DNA from: Mangifera indica | Taxonomy: Eukaryota > Streptophyta > Magnoliopsida > Sapindales > Anacardiaceae | NCBI RefSeq assembly: GCF_011075055.1 | Contig: NC_058139.1 | Coordinates: forward strand, 16,885,584-16,949,583 | Length of the DNA stretch: 64,000 nt | Direction: 5' to 3' | Shown: positions 10,901-21,888 of the stretch, in pieces | Numbering within the stretch: the first letter of the stretch is position 1 | Layout: each line of letters begins with the position of its first letter | Translations under genes and position numbers: made by a program | Notes under the pieces: generated by a model | The model's input: the letters and a program-made list of their open reading frames with translations, nothing else | What the model was told of the DNA's origin: nothing | Databases searched by the model: none

Positions 10901-11451
10901 TTTAACTCCCTCAAAGCACCTTTTAATCTCTTGAGTTTGTTGACAAGATTGAACATAGGATTGCCCTCAAAATCCTCTTTCCAAGCCTCCATAACAACGT
11001 TGAGAAAGTTTTCATGATTCGCCCATATGTTGTAGAACTTGAATGGGATCTTTCTCCTCTCCTCTCCACCCCCACAATTCACCACACAAGGAGAATGATC
11101 TGAAATGGACGGATTGAGAAAACTAGCAAAAGAATCCACAAAAACATCACTCCAATATTCATTAACAAGAGCTCTATCCAATTTACATGCTATTCTCCTT
11201 TGCCCTTCACTTGAATTACTCCAAGTGAGATGGTTCCCCATATACCTCAAGTCATCTAGATTTGCCTCTCTACAACAATTATTTAAATCATCACAATAAG
11301 TATCTCCCCACACAGCCCCTCATATTTTTTCATTTGGACCTCTAATGGAATTGAAATCACCCATGATTAGCCAAGGTCTACTTCCCATCTGATTTGAGTG
11401 TTTGATTAATTCCCTCCAAAGAGTTTTCCTTTCCAAAGGTTGGTTAAACCC
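7917..11451 (-). mobile_element. 5'-truncated L1-type LINE inserted in the Athila-like element
   Basis: A minus-strand LINE whose poly(A) tail appears as a T run at 7915-7926. It is bounded by a 17-bp target-site duplication: GATTTATATGAGACCTT at 7900-7916 and GATTTATATGACACCTT at 11452-11468, one mismatch. Removing it rejoins the host frame (NTDLYETF / DLYDTFRKCEV). It is 5' truncated inside the endonuclease domain, as is usual for target-primed reverse transcription. Its 3' UTR carries two CTAGG...CCTAG stem-loops. It is the best-preserved LINE in the window. Confidence 0.93.
8134..11313 (-). CDS. LINE ORF2 (endonuclease C-terminus, reverse transcriptase, zf-RVT)
   Basis: A 1059-residue open frame. 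The C-terminal part of the EEP endonuclease comes first (HLTWSN about residues 28-33; SDHSPC 71-76). The RT domain spans about 290-570, with NKAPGPDG at 303-310, LRQGDPISP at 491-499 and the catalytic FADD at 538-541. A zf-RVT domain follows at about 868-960 (CPLC at 929-932, DHLFF after it). The protein would nick DNA and reverse-transcribe its own RNA at the nick. The frame continues upstream of the listed Met through an in-frame TGA near 11320 to MGDFNS of the endonuclease, so the Met is not a natural start. ORF1 and the N-terminal endonuclease are absent. The long open frame implies a recent insertion. Confidence 0.9.
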   Translation of the reverse strand: MWGDTYCDDLNNCCREANLDDLRYMGNHLTWSNSSEGQRRIACKLDRALVNEYWSDVFVDSFASFLNPSISDHSPCVVNCGGGEERRKIPFKFYNIWANHENFLNVVMEAWKEDFEGNPMFNLVNKLKRLKGALRELNKNGFWNISEKVVEAKYNLENAQNRLQTCPLDEDLAKEEKSWLENYRRLSEAEEALARQKAKVHWLQEGDQNTKYFFKCIKARRSRNSIKGVSREDGTFVSDMGEVKKEFVSYFKKVLNSTDSCKSSLEEIQKLVKFRMVQQDKEMMIKEVGEEEIKSTIFAMDNNKAPGPDGYGAFFFKAAWEIVGSDVIKAIKHFFSTGHILKEVNCTILALVPKVANSSMCKDYRPIACCNTIYKCISKILANRLKVILPNFIDKAQGAFVGGRNIGENIMLCQDLMHNFHKMSKNKKCAMKIDLLKAYDMVHWDFILGILGAIGIPEEFIGWIESCITTPSFSLGINGELVGFFKSSHGLRQGDPISPYLFVMAMEILSCMLRELKNQPSFGHYWKCKENNITHLCFADDLILFCRADYASISLMEKSLILFHKWSGLKMNSNKSNIFLSGVSQEEKNLLTAKINMKVGELPFKYLGVPITSSKLKSCDCKMLVQKIVGRITSWRSKFLSYAGRLILIKAVLFSIQVYWSSLFILPSCVHKEIDGISRNFLWSGASMDGKKAKVAWDEVCVPKMEGGLGIMRSKTWNKAAILKNIWKILMDKGHSLWVEWVKTNKLRGKCFWVIKPNNESSWVWRKILGLRTLMKPKVKKIIGNGENTFLWHDNWHPHGPLLDKYGPRITYDSGIPMNALVKDVVEENRWKWPMANSCHLMEIKDNLPCCPIGGEDSLIWSPKSSGIFSIKSAWEVIRVRKEKVSWHKLVWFKRHFLRHSFIVWLGIKGKIMTKDKLLRYGVITHNSCPLCNEEPECMDHLFFRCVFSAQIWNEVLHLCNQHFNLMPWTNLIEELASNWKEDNFKNIVNKVCFGATIYHIWKARNDICFGRGGVPKERVIILIKDCVRVRTSCLKRVIKSSENVSIANNWGVSNTIFE

Positions 11452-12195
11452 GATTTATATGACACCTTCCGAAAGTGTGAAGTCAATATCCCATTTTTTT
11501 ATGCAATCAAACAAATGCCTCGCTATGCTAAATTTATGAAAGAGTTGTGTACATTGAAAAGAAAGCAAAAACTCAAAAGATGTGAAAAAATAAGGGTAGG
11601 AGAAAATGTTTCAGCCATAATTCAAAAAAGTCTTCTTGAAAAATGTAAAGACCCAGGTATGTTTTACATCTCTTGCACAATAGGTAGCACTAAAATTGAA
11701 AAGGCCATGCTAGATTTAGGAGTATCTATTAATGTAATGTCATATTCCATTTATTCTACTCTTAATCTTGGACCTTTAGAAAAACCTGGTGTAGTTATTC
11801 AGTTGGCCGATAAATCAAATGCATATCCTAAGGGGTTGATTGAAGATGTTTTTGTTCAAGTTAATGACAAGTTAATTTTTCCAACTGATTTTTATGTTCT
11901 TGACATGGAAAATAATGACTAATTTGCACCTATTTTGTTAGGAAGACCCTTTCTGAAAATAGCTAAAACTAAAATTTGATGTTCATAAAGGCACACTAAC
12001 CATGGAGTTTGATGGTGAAGCTGTCCAGTTTAATATTTATGATGTTATGAAATATCCTGATGTGGATTTTCCTGTTTATTTAGTTGATTTAATTTATTCT
12101 CTAGCACAATATATCTTTGAACTTGATAGTGAAGATGAGTTGGAAGTGGCTAACCATGAAAAGCTTTTGAAAGAAAGTGATGAATTTAAATAAAA
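11452..12195 (+). pseudogene. Athila-like protease region
   Basis: This continues the gag-pol frame after the LINE. FRKCEVNIPFFYAIKQMPRY and KFMKELCT lead to CKDPGMFYISCTIG and the retropepsin active site LDLGVSINVM. The Asp-Leu-Gly form is usual in this lineage. ADKSNAYPKGLIEDV and ILLGRPFLKIAKTKI follow. A stop falls at 11920-11922, and a frame change near 11970 moves into MEFDGEAVQFNIYDVMK (12002 onward), another family-typical segment. It would process Gag-Pol in a live element. Confidence 0.82.
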
Positions 12196-12299
12196 CTCTG
12201 ATGTGCATGATGCAGTGGCAGATATGAATGAGTTCAGAAAGTTGAAAAATACAAGTAATGTATCTTATATTGAGCTGTTAGTGCCTAATGAAAAACTAG

Positions 12300-13950
12300 T
12301 ACCTTCTGTTTTGTAGGCACCAGAGCTAGAGCTAAAACCTCTTCCAGATCACCTCAAATATGTGTACCTTGGAGATGGAAAGACCTTACCAGTGATTATT
12401 TCTAATAAATTAAATAAGCAACAAGAAGAAAAACTGGTGTAGATTCTAAAGAAGCACAAAACAACCATAGGATGAACCATTGCTGATATTAAAGGAATTA
12501 GTCTCTCTACCAGCATGCATCGATTCTTCTTGAAGAGGGAGCTAAACCAATTCGACAACCACAAAGAAGATTGAACCTACTAATGATAGAAGTAGTTAAA
12601 AGGAAATTTTGAAGTTGCTTCAAGCTGGAGTAATTTATCCAATTTTAAACAGCGAATGGGTCAGCCCTGCTCAAGTTGTACCGAAGAAGATAGGCATTAT
12701 AGTGGTAAAAAATCAAAATAATGAACTAGTACCCACCCGAGTTCAAAATGGGTGGCGGGTTTGTATAGATTATAGAAAATTAAATGTTAAAACCCGTAAA
12801 GATCATTTTCCATTATCGTTTATTGATCAAATGTTGGAAAGGCTAGCTGGCCGAGTTTACTACTATTTTTTATATGGCTTTTCAGGATACTTTTAGATCG
12901 CAATTACTCCAGAAGATCAGAAGAAGACGACTTTCACATGCCCATTTGGAACCTTTGTATATCGATGAATGCCATTCGAAGCTTGTAATGTGTCGGCACT
13001 TTTCAAAGGTGTATGGTCAGTATATTTTTAGATTATGTCGAGCACATTATAAAAATTTTTATGGATGATTTTACTGTTCATGGGGATTCAATTGATAATT
13101 GTTTACACAATCTCGCACTTGTTTTACAAAGATGCATTGAAACTAACCTTGTTTTAAATTTTGAAAAATGTCATTTTATGGTTGAGTAAGGTATAGTTTT
13201 GGGGGATGTAGTTTCAGCTAGGGGTATAGAGATAGATAAGGTTAAAATTGATATTATTCAATCTTTACCTTACCCCGCTAATGTGCAGGAAGTTTGTTCT
13301 TTCCTTAACCATGTAAGTTTTTATCGATGCTTTATTAAAGATTTTTTGCGTATTGCATTACCATTGTGCAAGTTGCTACAAATGGATGTAGTTTTCGAGT
13401 TTAATGAAAGGTGTAAAAATGCATTTGACAAGTTGGAGCAACTGCTGACTTATGCAATAATAATCCAACCACTTGATTGGAGTCTTCCATTTGAAATAAT
13501 GTGCGACGCAAGTGATTATGTCGTAGTAGCTATTTTGGGACAGCAAGTTGGAAGGGTGCCACATGCTATATATTATGCCTCGATAACCTTGAATGATGCA
13601 CAGAAAAATTATTCAACCACTAAAAAAGAACTCTTGGCTGTTGTTTTTGCATTAGAAAACTTTTGTTCTTATTTATTAGGTACTAAAGTTATTTATTATG
13701 ATCATGCAACCTTTAGGTATTTGATAACAAAGAAGGAGGCAAAACCAAGGCTTATAAGGTGGATTCTTCTGTTAAGTGAATTTGACCTGGAGATCAAGGA
13801 TAAAACTGGACAAGAGAATCGTGTTACTGACCATTTACGCTGCCTAGTTCATGTGAAACAGAATAGAATCTACATGAGCAATTTCTTGATGAGCAGTTAT
13901 TTTCAACAAGATGCCGGTTACCCTGGTACGCAAACACTATAAATTATTTG
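12300..13950 (+). pseudogene. Athila-like reverse transcriptase and RNase H, broken
   Basis: RT words begin with LKPLPDHLKYVYLGDGKTLP (about 12330-12390) and WRVCIDYRKLNVKTRKDHFP (12750-12810), then FIDQMLERLAGRVYYYFL. A frame change near 12880-13050 scrambles the central palm. The catalytic segment survives only as IFMDDFTVHGDS near 13058-13092. RNase H follows in 13199-13942: [17 protein letters not shown], then [17 protein letters not shown], with YDHATFRYL at the third acidic position and ENRVTDHL at the end. Several stops and shifts mean no active enzyme can be made. Confidence 0.85.
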
Positions 13951-14039
13951 GTTACTAACATATTGCTAGCTGATTTATCTAAGGCTCACAAAGACAAACT
14001 GAAAAATGATGCAAAGTATTACAAATGGGATGATTCGTA

Positions 14040-15059
14040 TTTGTGAAAACATTGCGCTGATCAGGTTATAAGAATGTGCGTACCTAAAACTGAAATTTCT
14101 TCTATTATCACTTTTTGCCATTCATATGCTTGTGGAGGCCATTTTAGAGCCAAAAGGACAGTAAGCAAAAAAATTCTGGATTGTGGATTTTTCTAGCAAA
14201 CTTTATTTTTGGTTACGTTTATATTTTATTAGCGGTCGATTATGTCTCGAAGTGGGTAGAAGCGAAAGCTACCGAACTGATGACTCTAAAGTTGTTTCAG
14301 GTTTCCTTAAATCTAACATATTATTCTGAAAGCCCTAATTGCCGATCAAGGGAAGCATTTTTGTAATCGAATAGTAGAGGTGCTGCTAAAAAAATATGAT
14401 GTAACACATAAGATTGCTACGTCATACCATTCATAAACCAGCAGAAAAGCTAAGATTTCAAACCGAGAAATTAAATCTATCATTGAGAAAACTGTTGGTC
14501 CAACAAGAAAGGATTGGAGTTTGCTCTTGGAGGATGTGCTATACGCATATAGAACAATGTACAAAACGCCAATTGGTATGCCATTGTACAAGTTGGTATT
14601 TGGTAAGGTCTGACATCTTCCAGTTGAATTAAAGCATAAAACATATTGGGCTCTCAAGCAATGCAACATGAAGTTAGATGAGAGTGGTGAACATAAGAAA
14701 TTATAGTTGCAAGAATTAGAAGAAATTCGTAATGACACTTATGAGAGTTCTAGAATTTATAAGGAGAAAACAAAAGCATTTCATGACAAAATTATTTCCC
14801 GAAAAGAATTTCAATTGGCCATAAAGTTCTCCTTTATCATTCAAGACTTCATTTGTTTCCAGGTAAATTACATTCTCATTGGATTGGACCTTTTGTTGTT
14901 ACTAACGCTTTTCCTCATAGTGTAGTAGAGATTCAGAGTTTAGTGACCTCGAAAGTGTTCAAAGTTAATGGCCACAGACTCAAACCTTTTTACGAAGGAG
15001 CGCAAAATGCAAATGTCGAAGAAGTGGAGTTGAATGCTCCCGTCTACATTGACAAATAG
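14040..15059 (+). pseudogene. Athila-like integrase, heavily broken
   Basis: The zinc-binding N-terminus can be read around 14050-14170 (HCADQVIRMCVPKTEI, then CHSYACGGHFRAKRTVSK). The core is fragmented across frames: VYILLAVDYVSKWVEAKAT at 14216-14275 holds the first Asp region. The C-terminal end is best preserved (14853-15059): GKLHSHWIGPFVVTNAFPH, EIQSLVTSKVFKVNGHRLKP, ending in PVYIDK and a stop at 15057-15059. Integrase would join element DNA to the genome, but this copy cannot be translated through. Confidence 0.8.
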
Positions 15060-15072
15060 ACGAAGACATTAC

Positions 15073-15122
15073 GTCGAGCCGACGACTGTAAACAAAGGCG
15101 CTACTTGGGAAGCAACCCAAGT
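15073..15122 (+). promoter_or_regulatory. Two small hairpins just downstream of Athila-like pol
   Basis: GTCG-AGC-CGAC (15073-15083) is followed by ACTTGGG-AAGCAA-CCCAAGT (15103-15109 with 15116-15122) and then a T run. Related words between pol and the third ORF are common in Athila-like elements as far as I recall. The role is unknown. Confidence 0.55.
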
Positions 15123-15656
15123 TTTTGATCTTATTTTAATTAATACTTTAATTTTAGTTTTTTAGGACATTTGTTTTTAATTTCAGTTTTAGGATTTTTG
15201 GATGTTTAATTAGCAATTATTTTATGAATTTCGATTAGGTTCATTTTAATTTATTTTTATGTTACTGTTTGATCATCTTCTTCCTTCTGCCAAGTTCCAG
15301 TTAGCCTTTTGTAAATGTTCATGAGGGAGAAATTTGCATTTTGGTGTTCTAAAACTGGGTCATACGTTCCTGTCAAAGTCCAACTCTTGCTTTGTTATTT
15401 TCTTAAATATAAAGGGCCTATATGATTAAGTGTAATTATAAGGTTGGGGATATATGTTTCCAGAAATCATATTTGCCAAACCTACGCACCACACTTTCTC
15501 TCCCACTAAAAACCTAGCAGCTTCTTCACCCATTCTACAACGCCATGGTTAGAACCGGCTCACAGCATCAAAGACCAAGAAGATCTACCCATCGGAGACC
15601 CCTCACACCAAAGTTGTCATCAGAACCCGACGAATCACTCGTCAATTGAACTCAAC
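15123..15656 (+). other. Athila-like post-pol spacer and start of the third ORF
   Basis: AT-rich non-coding spacer of about 420 bases, then an ATG at 15545 opening a short basic reading frame (MVRTGSQHQRPRRSTHRRPL) that stops after about 36 codons. Athila-type elements carry a third ORF in this place, usually beginning with a similar basic Met-x-Arg-Thr-Arg stretch and sometimes described as env-like. Here only the start remains. Confidence 0.5.
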
Positions 15657-15659
15657 AGT

Positions 15660-16225
15660 CTTCACCCTCTCCTACACATTCAAAATAAGACTCTTTTACG
15701 ACTTAAAATTAAGCCTATAATAATAGGAAAATAACTTTAAATAAAGACTCAATAACAATAGGAAAGTTTAATTAAATTAAACTCTCCACAACTAGGAAAC
15801 ATGCCACTTAATGTTATATAAGCAATCCACATTGCCTTGCCATGTCATTCTTGGTTGCCACATTATCCACCCATCCTCCCTCTTGCCTTTGGCTCATTTC
15901 TTCAATGTCTTCATTCACCTTTTCCATCTAACCTCCCTCTTTCCTTAGATCTTTTGTTGACCTCTTTTCCTTCCATAATTTAGTCTTATTTTTCCTCTAC
16001 AATAGAAATGCCTTAGTCCCCTATCAGTTTCCTTGCCTAAATCCCCTTGTGCTTTAAAAGAATCTCGCAAGCTCCCTATTAAGACACAACGAGAAGAAAG
16101 GTGTTGAGATACACTTTTCAATCCACTTCACTCGGGAAGGAAATCCATAGTTCTCTGTACCGTAAGTACAAATTTCCAATCAAGAGAGTTATAAGCCTCT
16201 ATGATCTCCACTTTGATAACATATT
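15660..16225. repeat. Probable LTR fragment related to the 1655-2230 LTR
   Basis: AT-rich and non-coding. It shares words with the LTR at 1655-2230, notably TGCCATGTCATTCTTGGTTG near 15840, and a similar AATAAGAC...ATAGGAAAA composition before it. No TG...CA ends or PBS could be placed with confidence. The remainder up to 16225 holds nothing recognisable. Confidence 0.35.
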
Positions 16226-17389
16226 TTTTTTTTCGGTAGTTAAGTAATTATATTAAAGAAAGCAAAACTATCCTTTCATGTTATTGCCACATGAAAGAAA
16301 GTGAGAAAAGACCAAACTTCAACCCATAAGCCAAGTCCCAAGGTGAAGAAGCTAAAAATAACCAAATTAAACACTAAAACATCAATAGTAATAGGAACAA
16401 CTCTCTTGAGTGTCTTATAAAGAGACCAACCTAGAATTATCAAGAAAAATAAAACCAACCCAACTTCCCCAAATAGATAACAAAAAAACTACATACAAAG
16501 TAGGAAAATCACTTTGCTAGTTTAAATATAGTGCTTGACAATCTCCAATCCTGGCAATGTGATGATTTTCTTGAGTAGGAGCAATTCTAGTTAGTTCTGC
16601 CATTTTATCTTCCACCATTCTTTTGATTTTTTTTAAAGCCAAAATCTCCTTATTTGTCTCGCCTCTAGAGTAGACACAGTCATTCCTTTCCTTTCAAAAA
16701 ATGTAGACCAAAGCTATGAGATAAAGTTTTGCCACGATGTGTTTCAAGGTTTGACTATTCCAAATACTGTTAATGTTCTCTATGTAGATGCTCCAAAGAC
16801 TAGTTTTATATCTAAATCCACAAAGGCTAATAATTCTCCTCTAAATTTGAAGGCTAAAATCGTATTTGAAGAAAAGATGGTACATGGATTCATCCTCTTG
16901 TTTACAAATTATGCATATTGCTTGATTAGTTAAGCCATATTTTACTAGTTTGTCCTTTGCATTGAGTTTGTGGCCATCCAAAACACAAAGGAATTTCTTA
17001 GGATATGTTTCTGGAACCACATTAATTTATTCCAACCTACCCTCTTTTTTTTGTCCAAACACCTCTCAAGCTGATTTGGTAGTGAAATAATTTGATGCAT
17101 TAGGGATCCATACTAAGCAATCCTCTCTATTACTGATTTGGAGATTTTTAGTTGCACTTATTAGTTCAAGGAGCTCCTTATACTTTGCAACCAACCAATT
17201 CCATTTACTTTCCTTGATTATTTTGCTGACCTTTGTTTCTTTTTGTAGACTCGAATCATAAATTACTCGGAGCCTATATATTTTTGTAATGGGACTGCAA
17301 GGTAGCCAATTATCAAACCAGAAACTTATGCTTTTGCCATCTCTAATATGAAATTTTATGTTTTTCCCCCAAATACTCTTTTAGCTTAA

Positions 17390-18840
17390 GAAGCTTTCTC
17401 AATATCCAAAGGCTTTCACTTGCCAACTGAATTTCTCAAAAGTTTTTTCCTACGAAGATGTGTTGCTCTTATCCAACACACCTAAGGTGTTCTTGCTAGG
17501 ATCCAAAATATTCCAAAGATGTTTTGTTATGGCTGCCTTATTCCACTCCGTACTTCTCATTAGGTTAAGACCTCATTCCTTCTTTGGAATGCATAATTCT
17601 TCCTAAGAGATATTCATTTTGCAATTGTGTAAATCTGCTCTAATCTAAAGAAATCTCCTAAGAATGGTTTTAACTTCCTTATGCACCTTTGAGGGGAGGA
17701 TAAAAATCGATGACCAATACACTTGAAGGTTGAAAAACACTACCTTGATTAGTTGCACCTTTCTTATACAAGAGAGGAATTTGCTCTTCCAAGATAAGAC
17801 CCTCCTCACAATCTTTTTAATTAGAGACTTGTAATCTTCATAGGAAAACTTTATCAACAGTATAGGGATCCTACGTATTTGAAAGGTAAGAATCCTTCTT
17901 CAAACCCTGGGATAGGAATAAGCCATTGCTTTTCTTCAAAAGAAATGCTAGAAAGGAAAATAGAGCTTTTAGCTTTATTGGCCTCCAAACCCGACCATAT
18001 GGTAGTTTTGAAAAAGATCTTGGCAAAAAAGAATATTATCTCCAATGTACCTTATCCCTAACAAAAGCCATTTGAGCTTTGTTGATGCATCTCAAAAGAA
18101 ATTGGTTTGAGATAGTTTGCAATGATTTTTGTGATACATTTGTATATTGTGTTATAACAAGTAATTAGCCTATAGTCCTTGAATGAAGAAGGATTAGAAA
18201 CTTTAGGAATTAGAGCAAGAGTTGTGCAATTTACCTCTTTAAGGAGATACCCATAATGAAAGAAGTTATTTATGGCATTTACCATATCAAATCTTACCAC
18301 ATCCCAAGCTTGCTTGAAAAAATAAGTGTCGTACCCATCCAAACCAAGAGGTTTGTTTTTATCCATTACCAAAATAACATTTTTGTTCTCCTCCTCCATG
18401 ACTTTACCAATTAAAGAAGAAGCCATATTCGAACTAAGTCTAAAGATTATTAAATTATTAAACTCCTTCTCATCAAAATTACCTCTCCCCTCCTTATTAA
18501 AAACTCTCTTGAAGTAATTCACAAACTCATTTTTTACTATAACTTTATTAAAGGATATAATACCACCCTTAAGCCTCACAGCCTGAATAGAATTCCTATT
18601 CTTTCTACCATGAATACACTTGAAGAAGTATTTAGTATTTTGGTCACTCCTTGAGCTAATACATTTTGGAAATTTGCTTAACCGAGGTCTTCTCCGCCCA
18701 ACTTAACCTTTTCAACTCTCTAAGTCTTGTTTTCTCTTATTGGTTAAGTTTCTTATCTAATAGATTGGATTGCAACATAATTTAAGTGGAATCAAATAGC
18801 TCCCTTGTGATCTTAACCCTTTCCAAAAGTCTTTTTTGTT
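17390..18840 (-). pseudogene. LINE reverse transcriptase with deleted catalytic core
   Basis: The fingers region includes MDKNKPLGLDGYDTYFFKQAW (18058-18579 frame; the Asn-Lys-Ala-Pro-Gly-Pro-Asp-Gly motif has decayed) and LIPKVSNPSSFKDYRLITC. The next segment resumes at WSGLEANKAKSSIFL (17854-18045), so the portion that should carry LRQGDP and FADD is missing at about 18058. VYWSSIFILPSKVHKEV follows at 17645-17857. The deletion makes it catalytically dead regardless of stops. Confidence 0.8.
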
Positions 18841-18885
18841 AGGCTCCCATAACTTCCCTTTTAACCTTTTTAACTTAATAGCTAG

Positions 18886-19832
18886 TGGTGCATATTCATC
18901 AAGCTAATGCAACAAGAAACCAAAGAATCAAAAATTGTTTTTACTGTTCATTTAGAATGTGCAGTTTTTTTGTTCATCCAATTTAACCAACCAAATCAAT
19001 TTCAAATCCAACCGAATTCATATCATCATAATCATAACACAATGAACTTTTTTTCAAGCTATGGTAGCCCTCAAGATTCAGTAGATAAAGTAGTCAAAAC
19101 GTAATTATAGTACAGTTCTCTACCATAAGCAAAATTAACACACATACACACTTTAAACAAGGCATAAAGTGTAAACAAGGCACTCTCCCATAATTTGGAT
19201 TTCTAAGGAAACATTAAATGTAAACAAGGCATAAAGGAAAGTTCCACCAACCTTGGGGTCTTCCACCACCAATCTTCCACCAAGAATGATTGGATAAAGG
19301 AAACGAGATAAATGCCAACAAAGCTTTCTTCAAATTTTCATTCAAAATGCAAAAACCAACCAATTACAAATAAAGATCCACTCCTTTATATAGGAGGTAT
19401 GGATGACAATGATACAATATTTTCCACAAAGGTCAACTAAAAATGGCATGAATTAAGCTAATCCATTCATTCTAAACCAAGCCTATACATAGTAATTAAC
19501 TAAAGACAAAAGTTAGTTGCTTTTTCCTTAACTTTAGCAATGATGTTTCCTAACTAAAACAACCAAATTCTAATTTAGTTCCAATGTAACTAAAAACCGA
19601 TTTTGGGCTCTTTGGACTTCTCAAAATAATGCTTGGATGTTTAGGCCATTGATGAACTTCCAAAGTCACACTTTTGGATAAATTAAAGCAAGCTATTCAT
19701 TTGGACCTTAGGTGCAATGCTTCCTTTGGCTTGAGATCTGCTAGAACATCATTCTTCTTGGCTTCAAAGGCTACATGAAGACTTGAGGATAGCTTGAAAT
19801 CCAAAAATGACAATGGAGCCATGTATACATCA
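18886..19832 (-). repeat. Solo LTR (947 bp) of the TGATGTAT...GCACCA family
   Basis: In sense (minus) orientation it starts TGATGTATACATGG and ends GCACCA. It is flanked by 5-bp near-duplications, GCTAG (18881-18885) and GCCAG (19833-19837). It shares both ends and much of its body with the LTRs at 22110-22596, 35054-35682 and 40456-41384. No internal region is present, so it looks like an LTR-LTR recombination product. Confidence 0.85.
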
Positions 19833-20009
19833 GCCAGTCTATACATAAGACTTCCCTTAATTTCATATTCCCAAACACTCTTAACCACATGTTGGAAATT
19901 TTGAATGGAGTTGTTCTATCCTTATTAGAGCTACAATTTACCACACACAGAAATGGTTTGAAATGGTGTTATTCAATAAGGTAGCCATGACTTTCATGTT
20001 CTCTATTAG

Positions 20010-20785
20010 TTTTCAAACCATCTTGAATTCTCTCTCTCCTAATGTTTTCTTTGTCTTCTCTCTAGTCTTCCTTTTGTTTAGCCTTATGTCTTTTGTTCCC
20101 CTTTTCTTGGTTGGTTGCCATTTAAGTGTTCGCTAGTCTAGCTAAAGACCCCTTTCGGTCTTCATCATGTTGTTTTTGCCGTTGTGTTCATTTCCATTCT
20201 TTCTCTCTTGTGTTTGTCATGTTTATCCTTTGTTTCTTATTGCTTGTTGTTTTCCTGCTTAGGTTGTGGAGTGTTTTGGTTTAGTTGTGCAGTGTGCCAT
20301 TGTAGCTACTATGGTATACTCTTTTTGAGGTGGCTCTTTTTGTGTTTTTCTCCAATGCTTATGGTGTTTGTTCGCTTCTAGTGGATTATTTACTTTTGGT
20401 GGTTGTTATTCACATTACCATGGTGTTGGTATTGGTGCTATTACTTTTTGGTGTTTGGTTATACATCTTGGGTGGTGGTAGTAGTGGTGGCAGTGGCTGG
20501 GTGTGGCGTATATGTTCCCTGGTCAGATGTTTAAGGCTTATCTTATTTAGGTGAGGTTTCCTATGCATGTATGTTCTTTTTGCTATTGATTGTTATATTC
20601 TAGTGTGCTATAGTTAGGTAGGAGTTTTAAGGTGTCTTCTAGGTAACACCTATATGGTTCCTTTTTTTTAAAGTGTTTCGTTTTTCTATTTTTATGCTAT
20701 TAGTGGGTTATCTTGCTATCTTTTTTTTTTTGTTTTGGTTTGGGCTAGTGTTTTTTTAGGGTTACCCTATACTCTTTTTTAAGCC
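20010..20785. other. T-rich stretch with nothing recognised
   Basis: The plus strand is strongly T and G rich, with T runs near 20670 and 20720. Translations are low-complexity, hydrophobic and short. It could be a LINE 5' leader or the lost part of the neighbouring gypsy element. I see no motif that decides. Confidence 0.3.
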
Positions 20786-20789
20786 TACA

Positions 20790-21888
20790 TGCATTTGCAT
20801 TTAATGTGATATTGGTTGCCTTCTATGTTGTTGCTTTATTTCGGTGTTGTCTTCTAGTGCTTGGTGGCTATTTTTTGTTGAGCGTTGGCAATGGGTGAGC
20901 CACTTTCTTCTTGCCTTCCTCTTTGGAACAAGAATCAACAATATTTGTATAGGATGGGGAACCTTTATAGGAGGTAGTTCACTTGGCAAAAGATGTGTTT
21001 TTGTTCATTATTTCCCTTTGGATAATAACTTGGAAACCATGAGCGTCATGTCCTTCTTTTGCTTCCCCACTTTAATAGCCAACTTACACACATCTTCAAA
21101 AGTGTAATATGGTTGCAACTCTACTATATGAGCAATATCTTGATTCAATCCTCCAATAAATCTTGTAATGGTTTGCTCTTTTACTTTCGACAGCTCATTC
21201 CTCATTAATAGCTTCTCAAATTCCCTTATATAATGCTTAACACTTTCACTTCCTTGCTTGAGAGTGTAATTTGAGGTAAAGGTCTTGTTTATGATTGCCG
21301 GAAGAAATCCCCTTTTCATAAGCTTTTTAAGTTTCTCCCAAGATCTAACTTTCTCTTTACCATCCCTCTTTCTTTGTTTTTTAAAATTTTTCCACCACAA
21401 ATGAGCATAGTCTTTAAATTTTAGGGTGGCTATTTTGCACTTTTTCTCATCCGAATAACCTTTGTACTAAAAAACCCTTTCTATGGCATACAACCAATCA
21501 ACAAAGTCATTCAGATCCATACTACCCTCAAATTTCAATCCTTATCTCTCCTAGGTGCCCTCTCTTGTTCTTCTTCACTTGAATCATCATGAAACATCAA
21601 TTCCTCCCTAGTATGTCTAGGAGGAAGAGGGGAAGGTCTAATATGTCTTCTTGGGTGATGTAGTTAGGTTGGGTGAGGTGGAAAAAGGGTATTTGGCTTT
21701 GTGTTGAAGTTTGTGATAAGGGTTTGGCTTTGAGTGAGGGTCAATTCTCTCATCATTTGCATCATTTGATTCATTTGGTCCCTAATGATCTTAAGTTCTC
21801 TTTTGACCTCTTCTTTTAGTGCCAAGTGGGCAAATTCATAAGGATGAGGAGGTGAGGAGGATAAGGATGAAGTTCTTTTATGAGACAT
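20790..21888 (-). pseudogene. Ty3/gypsy gag of the TGATGTAT-LTR family, frameshifted
   Basis: The N-terminal piece starts at Met 21888 (MSHKRTSSLSSSPPHPYEF) and includes a helical stretch rich in Met and Gln (DQMNQMMQMMRELT). After frame breaks at about 21430-21660, the capsid domain is open at 21008-21400: WKNFKKQRKRDGKEKVRSWE, LMKRGFLPA, SVKHYIREFEKLLMR, FIGGLNQDIAHIVELQPYYT. This matches the Retrotrans_gag pattern. A basic C-terminal part fades toward 20790, where a zinc knuckle would be expected but is not visible. No protease, RT or integrase remains to the left. Confidence 0.78.

Larger units (their letters stand above)
16226..20000 (-). mobile_element. Old minus-strand LINE, interrupted by a solo LTR
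   Basis: The 3' end shows as a T run at 16226-16236. Moving right on the minus strand come the zf-RVT and C-terminal region (about 16690-17300), RT thumb (17645-17857), RT palm and fingers (17854-18840) and endonuclease end. A solo LTR at 18886-19832 splits it. Sequence on both sides rejoins as MYRLA / IKLKRLKG, matching NLVNKLKRLKG of the LINE at 7917-11451. The right limit near 20000 is where endonuclease similarity (CVVNC, PFKISNMW) fades. No TSD was found. Confidence 0.8.

Noticed and set aside
14346..14738. 130-codon minus-strand frame
   Set aside because: It lies antisense to the broken Athila-like integrase and shows no family motif.
20184..20554. Plus-strand hydrophobic frames that look like small membrane proteins
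   Set aside because: The stretch is T-rich low-complexity DNA. The frames overlap, are short and show no conserved domain.
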